The notes under the pieces are model-generated. The model saw nothing but the letters and a program-made list of their open reading frames with translations, made no database searches and had not been told where the DNA came from. From Ramlibacter sp. (GTDB taxonomy: Bacteria; Pseudomonadota; Gammaproteobacteria; Burkholderiales; Burkholderiaceae_C), in NCBI GenBank assembly GCA_016713005.1, contig JADJPY010000016.1, positions 257,104 to 321,103 on the forward strand: a stretch of 64,000 nucleotides of DNA. The letters are read 5' to 3'. Position numbers and translations under genes: made by a program. Shown piece by piece: positions 25,401 through 34,887 of this stretch; the first letter of the stretch is position 1, and each line of letters begins with the position of its first letter.

Positions 25401-26315
25401 CTACCGTACCTCGAAACGTGCGACGTTCTCGCGCGCATGGACGAGGATGTCCAGCGGCTTGCCACGTACCTGCACAGTGGTGGCGTCGGCACGCCCAACC
25501 ACCACGCTCAGGGGCAACATGCCCGACGCGCCGGCCACCTCCCCTGCGCCCAACATACGCCGCAACGTCACCTGGCCGCTGGAATCGGTCACCTCGATCC
25601 AGGACGACGACTTGGTACGGAACACGACGATTCCGGTCACTGCCTCGGCACCAGAAAGCGCCGCAGGCACGGCAGCGGCAGGGCTCACGACCAGCGTCGG
25701 GCTGGCAACGCTGGGGGTGGAAAGCACGGCGGAGACCACCACGCTGGTACTTGCCTCATCGGCAGGTCGGCCGACACTGGAAGCCGCAGCAGCTGACGGG
25801 GCGGTCGAACCCGCGGACTCCGCGGCAACAGCTGGCTTGCCTGAGTCTGTGGCGGACGCAGGTGCAACAGCCGTTGGCGAGGGAGAGGCCTCGCGCTGGA
25901 CATCCGGAAAAAATATCAGGACCAGGGCGCCCAGCAGGAAGGCCAGGACCGACAAGACGGCCGGACGCGACAACTGCTCCCACAACGAAGGGCCAGGACC
26001 ATCGCCAGGCGCACGAAACGGTGCATTGATGCCGCCTCGATGGGCATCAAGCCGGGGAGCCGGGTTTTGCGGCAACAGTTGGAGCACGGGAGCCGGATCC
26101 ATCTTGAGCGATCGGCAAACACTGGAGGCCAAGGCGCGGACGAACACGGCGTCACCGAGCTGATCCAGCCGGTCGGCCTCCAGGGCTTCGAGCTTTCGCA
26201 CGGGGACCTTGAGGGAAACTGCGAGCGCCGCAATGTGCAAACCGGTTCCCTCTCGCGCCCGTCTCAGGATCGCACCGGCCGTCTCAGGCACGGGCATAAC
26301 CCCTTCCTCACTCAT
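25401..26315 (-). CDS. rodZ: Cytoskeletal protein RodZ (HTH and DUF4115)
   Basis: 304 residues from the ATG at 26315. The cytoplasmic helix-turn-helix domain (about 10-75, AGAILRRAREGTGLHIAALA) would bind MreB. A single span (about 118-137) is followed by a Ser/Ala/Val-rich linker and a periplasmic DUF4115 domain (SSSWIEVTDSSGQVTLRRML). RodZ anchors MreB filaments and keeps rod shape. The gene overlaps the pilW stop by 8 bases and precedes ispG, the usual betaproteobacterial order. Confidence 0.92.
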   Translation of the reverse strand: MSEEGVMPVPETAGAILRRAREGTGLHIAALAVSLKVPVRKLEALEADRLDQLGDAVFVRALASSVCRSLKMDPAPVLQLLPQNPAPRLDAHRGGINAPFRAPGDGPGPSLWEQLSRPAVLSVLAFLLGALVLIFFPDVQREASPSPTAVAPASATDSGKPAVAAESAGSTAPSAAAASSVGRPADEASTSVVVSAVLSTPSVASPTLVVSPAAAVPAALSGAEAVTGIVVFRTKSSSWIEVTDSSGQVTLRRMLGAGEVAGASGMLPLSVVVGRADATTVQVRGKPLDILVHARENVARFEVR

Positions 26316-27156
26316 CAAACGCCCTCCGGTTCAGCGAGCCAAGCTCCCGTGACTGCGGATAGCGCTTGCGCAGTTGATCAGCCAGTTGTTCGAACGCGGC
26401 CGTATTGCCAAGCCGGTTTTCAACCTTGACGCCCAGCCAGAGCGTCTGGGCGTTTGCAAGGTCGCTGTTGTTGATCCGGCGGATGTAGAACTGCGCCCGG
26501 GTCACCTCGCCACGCTGGAACAGCAGCGTGGCAAGATTGAACCCGGCAACCGGATTGCTCGCATCCAGTTCGTAGGCACGAAGCAGGCTTTGCTCAGCTT
26601 CGTTGCGCTGCCCGGCACGAATCTGGCACATTCCCTGCAGCAGGTAAGTGGTTCCCTTGCGTCCGTACAAAGGATTCGCCAAGGCGCGCTCAAAGTGGGT
26701 CGAAGCTTCCGGGAAACGGCGCAGCTCACACAACATCACGCCATAGTTGTGCAGGGTGTCTCCATCGCGGGGATTGATGGACAAAGCGCGCTTGAAGCTG
26801 TCCTCGGCCTGGCGTGCATCGCCAAGACGTTGATAGATCAGGCCACGCAGGTTGTATGCATCCGGGAACAGCGGGTCAGCCGAAAGGGACTGCTTGACCT
26901 CATCCAGCGCCACCGTGGTTTTTCCCTCGGCGAAGTAGTTGCTGGCGAGTTCCAGCCGGAGGCGGGCCCGTTTGCGGCTTTCGGGCTCGTCGGAGTCCGT
27001 CACGATGTCTGTGCCCGCCTGATCCCCGGTTCCGCCCGGTGTGGAGGAACAGCCGCCAGCAAGGGACAGGAAGCACACCAGCAAGACGGAGGCAAGCAGA
27101 CCCGAGCCCAGGGACCGTCCTACGCCCAAACCCCACCGGTTCCAGTCGATTCGCAT
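26308..27156 (-). CDS. pilW: Type IV pilus biogenesis lipoprotein PilW/PilF
   Basis: 282 residues. The signal sequence ends in a lipobox (SLAGGCSS), then at least five TPR units follow (LFPDAYNLRGLIYQRLGDAR, INPRDGDTLHNYGVMLCELR). In pilus systems this outer-membrane lipoprotein (pilotin) is needed for multimerisation of the PilQ secretin. The location between rlmN and rodZ is conserved. It lies 3 bases after rlmN. Confidence 0.92.
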   Translation of the reverse strand: MRIDWNRWGLGVGRSLGSGLLASVLLVCFLSLAGGCSSTPGGTGDQAGTDIVTDSDEPESRKRARLRLELASNYFAEGKTTVALDEVKQSLSADPLFPDAYNLRGLIYQRLGDARQAEDSFKRALSINPRDGDTLHNYGVMLCELRRFPEASTHFERALANPLYGRKGTTYLLQGMCQIRAGQRNEAEQSLLRAYELDASNPVAGFNLATLLFQRGEVTRAQFYIRRINNSDLANAQTLWLGVKVENRLGNTAAFEQLADQLRKRYPQSRELGSLNRRAFDE

Positions 27157-27159
27157 GCC

Positions 27160-28299
27160 TCAGGCCTCCTTTGCAACCACACGGATGCCAGACAATCCCG
27201 TCGAACGCTGGCGGGCGATCCGCTCAGCCACCCGCGTGCGGTCAACAACATCACCCGCCAGTTGTCCGCAAGCAGCGTCTATGTCGTCACCACGGGTCTT
27301 GCGAACAGTGGTGACGATACCAGCATCCTGCAAGATCCGGGCGAAATCCGCCACATTTGCAGGGGAAGACCGCTTCAGGCCGGAAACGGGAAAGGGGTTG
27401 AACGGAATCAGGTTGATCTTGCAGGACAGTCCACGATGTCCGTGGCCGCGCACCATTGCCACCAGTTCGCGCGCCTGTTCCGACTGGTCATTCACGCCGT
27501 CCAGCATGCAGTACTCCAGGGTAATGAAGTCGCGTGGCGCATGCGCCAGGTACCGGTCACAGGCGCCGAGCAATTCGGCAAGCGGGTACTTGCGGTTCAG
27601 CGGCACCAGGTCGTCGCGAAGGGCATCGTTGGGCGCGTGCAGCGAAACCGCGAGCGCCACCGGGCAGTCCTCGCCGAGCCGGTCCATCATGGGAACCACC
27701 CCCGAAGTCGACACAGTGACCCGTCGGCGCGAGAGCCCGTAGCCGTGGTCGTCGAGCATGACGCGCAGGGCGGGAACCAACGCCGAATAGTTCTGCAACG
27801 GTTCGCCCATACCCATCATCACCACATTGGAGATGACGCGCTCCTGCGTGCCCATGTGCTGACGGAGTGAATGCTCGGCGAACCACAATTGATAGATGAT
27901 CTCGCCGGTCGACAGGTTGCGGCTGAATCCCTGGTGCCCGGTGGAGCAGAACCGACACCCGACCGCGCAACCCGCCTGGGAGGATATGCACAGCGTGCCG
28001 CGGTCGTCCTCGGGGATGAATACCGTCTCAACCGCGTTGCCGCCGCCTACATCGAACAGCCACTTGATCGTCCCGTCGGCGGAATCGTGACGAGACATGA
28101 CGGGCAAAGCCACCAGACAGGCGGTGCCCTTGAGTTTTTCGCGCAGCGATTTCGCCAGATCACTCATCTGGTCAAAATCGGTGGCGCCCTTCTGGTGAAT
28201 CCAGCGAAACAGCTGTGTCGCGCGAAAGCGCTTCTCACCGAGCCGCTCGCAAAAGGCGGCCAAGCCCTCGAGGTCAAAATCGAGAAGGTTGGCCGTCAT
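27160..28299 (-). CDS. rlmN: 23S rRNA (A2503-C2)/tRNA methyltransferase RlmN
   Basis: The 379-residue radical-SAM enzyme has the cluster motif CAVGCRFC with C111, C115 and C118. The late cysteine in IDAACGQLAGD forms the methyl-transfer intermediate. It methylates A2503 of 23S rRNA and A37 of some tRNAs. The GMGEPLQNY and STSGVVPMMDRL motifs support the call. It lies between ndk and pilW. Confidence 0.97.
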   Translation of the reverse strand: MTANLLDFDLEGLAAFCERLGEKRFRATQLFRWIHQKGATDFDQMSDLAKSLREKLKGTACLVALPVMSRHDSADGTIKWLFDVGGGNAVETVFIPEDDRGTLCISSQAGCAVGCRFCSTGHQGFSRNLSTGEIIYQLWFAEHSLRQHMGTQERVISNVVMMGMGEPLQNYSALVPALRVMLDDHGYGLSRRRVTVSTSGVVPMMDRLGEDCPVALAVSLHAPNDALRDDLVPLNRKYPLAELLGACDRYLAHAPRDFITLEYCMLDGVNDQSEQARELVAMVRGHGHRGLSCKINLIPFNPFPVSGLKRSSPANVADFARILQDAGIVTTVRKTRGDDIDAACGQLAGDVVDRTRVAERIARQRSTGLSGIRVVAKEA

Positions 28300-28307
28300 C
28301 GCATGCT

Positions 28308-28733
28308 TTATCGGGAGTAGACGTTCATTCCGGCGAAGAAGAAGCCGATCTCGATCTGGGCTGTTTCGGGTGCGTCCGAACCGTGCACCGCGTTGGCATC
28401 GATGCTGTCCGCGAAATCTGCGCGGATGGTGCCCGCAGCCGCCTTTTTGGGGTCTGTCGCGCCCATGAGATCGCGGTTCTTGAGGATGGCGCCTTCGCCC
28501 TCCAGCACCTGGATCATGACCGGACCGGAGATCATGAACTCGACCAGATCCTTGAAGAACGGGCGTTCCTTGTGGACCGCGTAGAACTGCTCTGCCTCAC
28601 GTCGGGAGAGATGTGCCATCCTGGACGCCACAATCTTCAGTCCGGCAGCCTCGAAACGGGCGTAGATCTGGCCGATCACGTTCTTGGCAACGGCGTCGGG
28701 CTTGATGATGGAGAGAGTACGTTCGATAGCCAT
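28308..28733 (-). CDS. ndk: Nucleoside diphosphate kinase
   Basis: 141 residues, the full bacterial length. The N-terminus RTLSIIKPDAV and the active-site histidine H117 in NAVHGSDAPETA are present. It balances NTP and dNTP pools using ATP. It is the first gene of the downstream block rlmN-pilW-rodZ. The upstream 87-base gap contains a TAAAAT-like -10 candidate but no clear -35. Confidence 0.97.
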   Translation of the reverse strand: MAIERTLSIIKPDAVAKNVIGQIYARFEAAGLKIVASRMAHLSRREAEQFYAVHKERPFFKDLVEFMISGPVMIQVLEGEGAILKNRDLMGATDPKKAAAGTIRADFADSIDANAVHGSDAPETAQIEIGFFFAGMNVYSR

Positions 28734-28820
28734 TTGAATTCCTGAGCGTTTGTTGAATACCCGCAGTCGGGCAAAGCCTTGTATTTTAGCCGTTGCAGTC
28801 CGGGCTACTGCTGCGTGGGC

Positions 28821-30170
28821 CTATCGGCCGCGGCCGGATCGCCTCATGCCGCCACCCGTGGGCCCGGGAGCGCCGCCGCGACGTTGCCCTTGCCCCTGTC
28901 GCTGGCGATTGAAGCTGTCCGCACCGATGTAGCCGACTGAGGTTTTCATGGGATCGGGCTGACCACCGGATCCCGCGCGCTCATTGCGATCCTTGCGCCG
29001 AGGGTCCTGCCGCTTGTTGCCGAACTCCGCCGGCGGCTGTACCCCGTCGCTGCGCTGACGCTCCTGAGGACCGCGCCCGCCACGATTGCGACCGTCCCGC
29101 CGGTTGCCCGGCCCGCGGCCTTCATTGCGCCCACTGTCGGGCTGCCCTGCAAAAGCCCGGTCTGCGGGATTGCGTCCTTGACGATTTCCGTCGGATGCGC
29201 CCGCAGCGTGCAACAGGTCACGAATGTCCCGTTCATCCAGCTCCATCCAGCTGCCCCGCTTGAGACCACGGGGCAAGACCATGGCGCCATACCGGATCCG
29301 GATCAGGCGACTGACCGCATGCCCGGCAGCCTCGAACAACCGGCGCACTTCTCGATTGCGGCCCTCGGAAATGGTGACCCGATACCAGCAATTGGCACCT
29401 TCGCCGCCACCTTCTTCGATCGAACCAAACTGGGCGACGCCATCAGCCAATTCGATGCCTTCCAGCAATCGCTTCTTCTCCTCGGCGCTGAGCGCGCCCA
29501 GGACGCGAACCGCATACTCCCTCTCCAGCCCAAAGCGTGGATGCATCAACTTGTTGGCGAGCTCTCCCGAGCTGGTGAACAACAGCAGGCCCTCGGTGTT
29601 CAAGTCCAGGCGACCGACCGATTGCCACTTGCCCTGAAACAACCTAGGCAACTTCCGGAACACGGTGGGACGGTTCTGTGGGTCGTCATTCGTCACCACT
29701 TCGCCAGTGGGCTTGTGGTACGCAATGACCCGTGCGGGCGGGGGAGCAATGCGAAAGCGGATCGGCTTTCCGTTGACCTTGATCTGGTCGCCAAACTGGA
29801 TCCGCTGGCCAATGTGGGCCGGCTCATTGTTGACGGAGATCCGACCCTCCAGAATGAGCTGCTCCATCTCCAGGCGCGACCCCAGTCCGGCCTGGGCCAA
29901 CACCTTGTGCAATTTCGGCGTCTCGGCCTGCGGCGCCAGCACCCGCTTGGGAGGCTGGAGTTCCGCAACTTCTTCGTCCGCATCAAACTGGCCAGAAACC
30001 ACATCGGCAAACCGCACCACAGAGTCGGCATGGTCAGAGGCGCCGCTCGGTGAATGCGCGTCAGGAGATGCCGCCTGGACGAAGTCCTGCGGCTCCACCG
30101 CCGGGATCACCTCCGGGACTGTGCCTTCGGGCGACGGCAATCCACCATCCGCAGTAGGCGTTGTGTTCAT
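28821..30170 (-). CDS. rluB: 23S rRNA pseudouridine synthase RluB
   Basis: 449 residues. An acidic N-terminal extension (1-80) is followed by an S4 RNA-binding domain (86-132) and the RsuA/RluB catalytic domain with D189 in GRLDLNTEGLL. The last 110 residues form a low-complexity Gly/Arg/Asn/Asp tail (GNRRDGRNRGGRGPQERQR). It modifies U2605 in 23S rRNA. The start overlaps the scpB stop (ATGA), a conserved pairing. The tail may add RNA affinity (inference). Confidence 0.93.
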   Translation of the reverse strand: MNTTPTADGGLPSPEGTVPEVIPAVEPQDFVQAASPDAHSPSGASDHADSVVRFADVVSGQFDADEEVAELQPPKRVLAPQAETPKLHKVLAQAGLGSRLEMEQLILEGRISVNNEPAHIGQRIQFGDQIKVNGKPIRFRIAPPPARVIAYHKPTGEVVTNDDPQNRPTVFRKLPRLFQGKWQSVGRLDLNTEGLLLFTSSGELANKLMHPRFGLEREYAVRVLGALSAEEKKRLLEGIELADGVAQFGSIEEGGGEGANCWYRVTISEGRNREVRRLFEAAGHAVSRLIRIRYGAMVLPRGLKRGSWMELDERDIRDLLHAAGASDGNRQGRNPADRAFAGQPDSGRNEGRGPGNRRDGRNRGGRGPQERQRSDGVQPPAEFGNKRQDPRRKDRNERAGSGGQPDPMKTSVGYIGADSFNRQRQGQGQRRGGAPGPTGGGMRRSGRGR

Positions 30171-30835
30171 GAATGGCCGCCTTGGTACGTCAATTGGGAA
30201 ACTCCGCCCTCACCCGGATTCATTGCGGCAGGGACAGATTGTCCTTGCGGCTCATCCATGGGCAGCACCGGCTGCCGGTCGCCCGGGTCGGCCTGCAGAA
30301 CCTCCAACACGCCAGCCTGCTGGGCTGGGTGGTCCAGTTCCGGCAACCGGTCCAGCGACTCGATGCCCAGGTCATCAAGGAACTGGCGGGTTGTGGCATA
30401 CAGCGCGGGTCGCCCCGCCGTTTCCCGGTGGCCAATCACTTCGACCCAGCCACGGTCCTCCAGCTGCTTGAGAATAAGGGTATTGATCGTGACTCCACGG
30501 ATGTCTTCCATGTCCCCCCGGGTCACTGGCTGGCGATAGGCAATGATGGCCAGTGTCTCCAGCGTTGCGCGGGTGTACCTGGGCGGCTTCTCCGGATGAA
30601 GGCGGTCAAGGTATTCGCGCATGGCAGGCCGACTCTGGAACCGCCATCCGGTGGCCACGCTGACCAGTTCCACGCCCCTTTGCGTCCACTCAGCCTGGAT
30701 TTCCTCCAGCAACAACCTGATGCTGTCCGCGCCAAGTTCGTCATTGAAGAGCACGCGCAAATCCCGGACCGCCAGCGGCTGCTGGGCGCAGATCAATGCG
30801 GTTTCGAGCACACGCCTGGCGTCCGCCGTATTCAT
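30167..30835 (-). CDS. scpB: Condensin accessory protein ScpB
   Basis: 222 residues with two winged-helix domains: RRVLETALICAQQPLAVRDL at the start and ETLAIIAYRQPVTRGDMEDI in the second. The tail (about 175-222) is disordered. ScpB dimers bind the ScpA kleisin in the SMC complex that organises the chromosome. No scpA is visible in the window; here scpB lies between rluD and rluB on one strand. Confidence 0.94.
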   Translation of the reverse strand: MNTADARRVLETALICAQQPLAVRDLRVLFNDELGADSIRLLLEEIQAEWTQRGVELVSVATGWRFQSRPAMREYLDRLHPEKPPRYTRATLETLAIIAYRQPVTRGDMEDIRGVTINTLILKQLEDRGWVEVIGHRETAGRPALYATTRQFLDDLGIESLDRLPELDHPAQQAGVLEVLQADPGDRQPVLPMDEPQGQSVPAAMNPGEGGVSQLTYQGGHS

Positions 30836-30901
30836 GGTTTTGTATTTTCCGGGTCAGGCGCCACTAAGCGCATCGACCTGATGCAAAGCAGGGATTTGGT
30901 T

Positions 30902-31984
30902 TCAGGGGCCGTGGACGCCCCGTTTGCCTGTGAGATCCGCCGTCGCGGACTGGCCGTCGACTCGTCCGACAGGACAGTGCATCTCATTGTATCGCAGCCC
31001 CCACAGTTGCAGTGCCGATCGCAAATCTTCCGGCAAGGGAGCGTGAAATTCCACCGGATCCCGGGTGACGGGGTGCCTGAACGCCAGCCGGAAGGCATGG
31101 AGAGCCTGGCGCTGGAGGCCCGCGGCAGGGGCGCCGCCGTATACAGCGTCCGCCACCAGTGGATGTCCGATGGACGACAGATGAACGCGGATCTGGTGCG
31201 TTCGTCCCGTGCGCAAAGTGCACAGCACCCAGCATCCTTGCTCCGCATTTTGTAGCAATTCAATCAACGTGGATGCGGGCTTGCCGCCATTTTTGTCCAA
31301 ATCAACGGCAGCCATCCTCAGCCTGTTGCGGGGATCGCGGCCGATGGGCGCATGCACCTCGCGCGCCGCCGGGCCATGCCAGGCCCTGTGGGCCAGGGCC
31401 ACGTACTGTCGGTGCACTTCCCTGGCCGAAATCATTCGCACCAGGGCTTCCATCGCAAGGCGGGACCGCGCAACGACCATCAGGCCACTGGTGTCCTTGT
31501 CAAGCCTGTGCACGATTCCAGCCCGGGGAAGGTCGTGGCATGCCGGATCGCGGGCAAGCAAACCGTTCAGCAGGGTGCCGCTCCAGTTTCCGGGTGCTGG
31601 ATGAACCACCAGGCCGGCGGGCTTGTTGATCACCACCAGGTGATCGTCTTCAAACACGATATCCAGTCGCATCGCCTCCGGCTGGAACGCCCTGCTTTGT
31701 GGCGTAGGGCGCAACTCGATTGTTCCCACGTCCCCCGCACGAATTTTTGCCGAGGGCTTCCTCACGGTCATGCCACCCACACGCACCGCACCAGCCGAGA
31801 CCAACTGGCTCAGGTAACTGCGGGAAAACTCTGGCACCTGCTCCACCAGAACCCGGTCCAGCCGCGCGCCGTGCAGAACGTCGCTGCACTGCCAGGCCCG
31901 ATATTCGGCCGGCACGTGCAGATCCTCGTCTTCGTCCGAGTCGGGTGATTCAGGTCCCTGCTGAGGGCCCGCCGATATAATCAA
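30902..31984 (-). CDS. rluD: 23S rRNA pseudouridine(1911/1915/1917) synthase RluD
   Basis: 360 residues if translation starts at the TTG at 31984, preceded by a G-rich site. The longer frame upstream runs into the divergent bamD gene and is unlikely. An S4 domain (about 42-95) is followed by the RluA-type catalytic domain with D162 in VHRLDKDTSGLMV. It modifies helix 69 of 23S rRNA and aids 50S assembly. The rluD/bamD (comL) divergent pair is typical of beta- and gammaproteobacteria. Confidence 0.93.
   Translation of the reverse strand: MIISAGPQQGPESPDSDEDEDLHVPAEYRAWQCSDVLHGARLDRVLVEQVPEFSRSYLSQLVSAGAVRVGGMTVRKPSAKIRAGDVGTIELRPTPQSRAFQPEAMRLDIVFEDDHLVVINKPAGLVVHPAPGNWSGTLLNGLLARDPACHDLPRAGIVHRLDKDTSGLMVVARSRLAMEALVRMISAREVHRQYVALAHRAWHGPAAREVHAPIGRDPRNRLRMAAVDLDKNGGKPASTLIELLQNAEQGCWVLCTLRTGRTHQIRVHLSSIGHPLVADAVYGGAPAAGLQRQALHAFRLAFRHPVTRDPVEFHAPLPEDLRSALQLWGLRYNEMHCPVGRVDGQSATADLTGKRGVHGP
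31976..31981 (+). promoter_or_regulatory. Candidate -10 box of the bamD promoter
   Basis: A consensus TATAAT lies 37 bases upstream of the bamD ATG and inside the first codons of the divergent rluD gene. No good -35 hexamer is seen at 16-18 bases upstream, so the promoter would depend on the perfect -10 or on an activator. Confidence 0.4.
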
Positions 31985-32018
31985 TTTGCCCCCCGCAATC
32001 AACAGAAAGCCGCCATAG

Positions 32019-32825
32019 ATGCCGCGAGCCAAATTATCGGCCCTCCCCGCTGTCGCCCTGGCCACAGCCGCCCTGCTGCTTGCGGCATGCTCGTCAACTC
32101 CGGAAGACAAGACTGCCGGATGGAGCCCCAACCGGATCTATTCGGAAGCGAAGGATGAGCTGGGTTCCGGCAATTTTGACAAAGCCATCGGCTTGTTTGA
32201 GAAGCTGGAAGGGCGGGCGGCAGGAACGCCATTGGCCCAGCAAGCTCAGCTTGAGAAAGCCTACGCCCAATTCAAGGCCGGTGAACCAGCACAGGCAACT
32301 GCCACGCTGGACAGGTTCATGAAGCTGCACCCGGCGAGCCCGGCAATTGACTATGCCCTCTACCTCAAAGGCGTGGTGAACTTCAATGACGACTTGGGTC
32401 TCCTGGGCTGGCTGGCGAAGCAGGATCTATCGGAGCGGGACCAAAAGGCCGCCAAGGAGTCCTTCGAATCCTTCAAGGAACTCGTGGCGCGGTTTCCTGA
32501 CTCACGCTACGCACCGGACTCCCGAGCCCGCATGACGTACATCGTGAATTCCCTTGCGCAGTACGAAGTCCATGTGGCGCGCTATTACTACTCGCGGGGC
32601 GCGTATGTCGCAGCCATAAATCGCGCGCAGGTTGCGATTGCCGATTTTCGTGACGTACCTGCACTCGAGGAGGCAACTTACATCCTGTTCAAGTCGTACG
32701 ACGCACTCGGCATGGATGCCCTGCGGGACGACGCAAGGCGGATTCTGGACAAGACCTACCCGCAAAGCGAATACCTGACGCGAGGCTTCAAGGCCAATCA
32801 GGATCCGTGGTGGAAGCTCTGGTAA
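32019..32825 (+). CDS. bamD: Outer membrane assembly lipoprotein BamD
   Basis: 268 residues. The lipobox LLAAC gives lipidated C24. The mature part contains about five TPR-like helical pairs (YSEAKDELGSGNFDKAIGLF, YAPDSRARMTYIVNSLAQYE). BamD is the essential partner of BamA in outer-membrane protein insertion. It is divergent from rluD and overlaps the 3' end of the convergent dinG-like gene by 38 bases. Confidence 0.95.
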   Translation: MPRAKLSALPAVALATAALLLAACSSTPEDKTAGWSPNRIYSEAKDELGSGNFDKAIGLFEKLEGRAAGTPLAQQAQLEKAYAQFKAGEPAQATATLDRFMKLHPASPAIDYALYLKGVVNFNDDLGLLGWLAKQDLSERDQKAAKESFESFKELVARFPDSRYAPDSRARMTYIVNSLAQYEVHVARYYYSRGAYVAAINRAQVAIADFRDVPALEEATYILFKSYDALGMDALRDDARRILDKTYPQSEYLTRGFKANQDPWWKLW

Positions 32826-34887
32826 GCGCCTGCAGCGCTCCTTCAAACTGTTCACGGGTGCGTAAGCGCCGCATCGGCGGCAATGCAGCGAGCAGACGTC
32901 GGCCATAGCCCATTTGCCCCAGACGTGTATCGCACACGACCAGTACGCCACGATCGGACTCCCGTCGTATCAGTCGTCCCGCTCCCTGCTTGAGCGTGAC
33001 CGCAGCCTCGGCCAGAAAGTAGTCATTGAAGGGACTTCGGCCGTTGGCCTCGAGCCGTTGGGCCCTTGCCTCTACCAGGGGATCGTTCGGTGGGGGGAAA
33101 GGCAACTTGTCGATCACGACGAGTTGCAGGGCGTCACCGGGGACATCGATTCCTTCCCAAAACGAGGCGGACGCGACCAGGACGCACCCCGGGCGACCAT
33201 GCCCGGCACCTTCCCGGAAACGCTCGATCAGTTCCCGCTTCGGAGCCTGGCCCTGGACCAGAACCTCCAGTGCGCTGCCTTCTGAAAATCGATGGTTCAA
33301 GGCCTCGCCAATCGCCCGCAAGGCGCGAAGGGTCGTGGTGAGAACCATGGTACGACCTCCGATGTGCACAGCGGCATCTCCCGATAGGCGTGCCACCTCG
33401 GCACTATGGCGCTCATCCTGGGGGCGCGGAAGATCGTCAGGTACAAAGAGGCAGGCTTGCTGTTCAAAGTCAAACGGGCTGTCGACTCGCAGAACGCGTT
33501 CCCCAGTCAAACCACAGGGTTCTGTGAACCAGCGCAACCGTGCATCATCTCCGAGCGTGGCGGAGGTAAACACCCAGGTACGCCCTGACCGCTCCCCCTC
33601 CACACTGTCGTGTGCATCAAGCAGCTTGTTTTGGACTGCCTCAGCGATATCCAGCGGCGACTCAACGAGCCTCAACTGCGCGCCAGCCTCAACCCAGCGC
33701 ACGCTGTTGGCGCCCGCCGGTCGCCGGAACGCCTGGGCCCGTTCGACCAGTTCGACCCCTCGCTCTTGCAATCGGGCGAAGTCTGGTGCGAGTTCCGCAA
33801 CCGAATCAAGCGACATCACCGCTTCTTCACATGCGACCTGCAGATGGTCCATTGCCGCCATCCATGAAGTCGGGTCCACACCTTGGGGGGCGTCCTGAGT
33901 CCAGCGAATCCGGCCCCCCGGGGCGACGCGGCCAACCACCAGGCGCAGGTCGCGACCGGCAAGTTCGACACGGGAAGCGAGCTTCTGCCAATCGACCATG
34001 CCTCGCGCAAACTGCAGCCCACAGGCCAGGGTGTCTCTGGCGAAGTCCAGGAGTTGCCCGGTTGTGAACTGGGCCCCCAGGAACTGGACTCCGGTTTCGT
34101 TGAGCTGGTGGGCCTCATCAAACACGACGACGCGAACACTGGGCAGAAGCTCCGCCATGCCGGACTCCCGCACGGCCATGTCCGCGAAAAAGAGGTGATG
34201 GTTGATGACCACCACATCCGCGGCAAGCGCCTCCCGGCGTGCCAAATTGACGTGGCAGGCCTTGAACTTGGGACAAACGGATCCCAGGCAATTCTCCCTG
34301 GTGGAGGTGATCAGCGGAATCAAAGGAGAGCGTTCATCCAGACCGGCGACTTCAGCGAGATCCCCTGAGCGCGTGACCGCCGCCCACTGCTCCACCCTGG
34401 CAAGTGCACGCAAGGCATTTCGGTCCGGCACAGCGACATCGTGTCGGGCGAGTTCCAGCCTGTGCAAGCAGATGTAGCTGGATCGCCCCTTCAACAAAGC
34501 GGTACGAACGGCCAGGCCCATGGAAGCAACCAGGTGCGGTATGTCACGCCCGAAAAGCTGGTCCTGCAGTGTCTTGGTGGCTGTCGACAGCAGTACACGC
34601 TCGCCACTCAGCAGCGCCGGCACCAGATAGGCAAACGTCTTGCCAACGCCTGTACCGGCCTCGACCACGAGCACGCCCGCGTCGCGGACGGCTTCGGCGA
34701 CTGCGACGGCCATGTCAACCTGGCCCGCGCGGTTTGCAAACTGTGGCACGGCCCCGGACAGGGCACCTTGCGCTGCAAAGACAGAACGCACCAACTCTAC
34801 CAGGTCGGTGCGATCAGGATGCGCGGGGACACGCACCAGACCTTCCCTCTCACGCGCTTGGTGCTGCGTGTCGACGAAATCCATCAT
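32788..34887 (-). CDS. DinG/YoaA-family ATP-dependent DNA helicase
   Basis: 699 residues, XPD-like superfamily 2. Walker A is in VEAGTGVGKTFAYLVPALL; the DEAH box is in VVFDEAHQLNE. Iron-sulfur cluster cysteines are spaced as in DinG/YoaA: ICLHRLE, NCLGSVC and KACHV. The C-terminal helicase motif VLVASASFWEGIDVPGD and the RESDRGVLVVCD end are present. Such enzymes unwind 5'-tailed DNA, R-loops or replication intermediates. The start overlaps the DUF465 gene stop (ATGA). YoaA is the closer match by length. Confidence 0.88.
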   Translation of the reverse strand: MMDFVDTQHQAREREGLVRVPAHPDRTDLVELVRSVFAAQGALSGAVPQFANRAGQVDMAVAVAEAVRDAGVLVVEAGTGVGKTFAYLVPALLSGERVLLSTATKTLQDQLFGRDIPHLVASMGLAVRTALLKGRSSYICLHRLELARHDVAVPDRNALRALARVEQWAAVTRSGDLAEVAGLDERSPLIPLITSTRENCLGSVCPKFKACHVNLARREALAADVVVINHHLFFADMAVRESGMAELLPSVRVVVFDEAHQLNETGVQFLGAQFTTGQLLDFARDTLACGLQFARGMVDWQKLASRVELAGRDLRLVVGRVAPGGRIRWTQDAPQGVDPTSWMAAMDHLQVACEEAVMSLDSVAELAPDFARLQERGVELVERAQAFRRPAGANSVRWVEAGAQLRLVESPLDIAEAVQNKLLDAHDSVEGERSGRTWVFTSATLGDDARLRWFTEPCGLTGERVLRVDSPFDFEQQACLFVPDDLPRPQDERHSAEVARLSGDAAVHIGGRTMVLTTTLRALRAIGEALNHRFSEGSALEVLVQGQAPKRELIERFREGAGHGRPGCVLVASASFWEGIDVPGDALQLVVIDKLPFPPPNDPLVEARAQRLEANGRSPFNDYFLAEAAVTLKQGAGRLIRRESDRGVLVVCDTRLGQMGYGRRLLAALPPMRRLRTREQFEGALQALTRASTTDPDWP

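Noticed and set aside
26346..26360. A GGATAGC sequence in pilW as a possible further repeat copy
   Set aside because: Only the short GATAGC word matches; neither the left end nor the spacing of the 55-bp repeat is present.
24178..27870. Plus-strand frames of 661 and 498 codons opposite ispG-rodZ and pilW-rlmN
   Set aside because: Antisense shadows; the minus-strand proteins are complete and conserved in order.
31985..32131. N-terminal extension of rluD into bamD
   Set aside because: It would overlap the start of the divergent bamD gene and shows no similarity to pseudouridine synthases.
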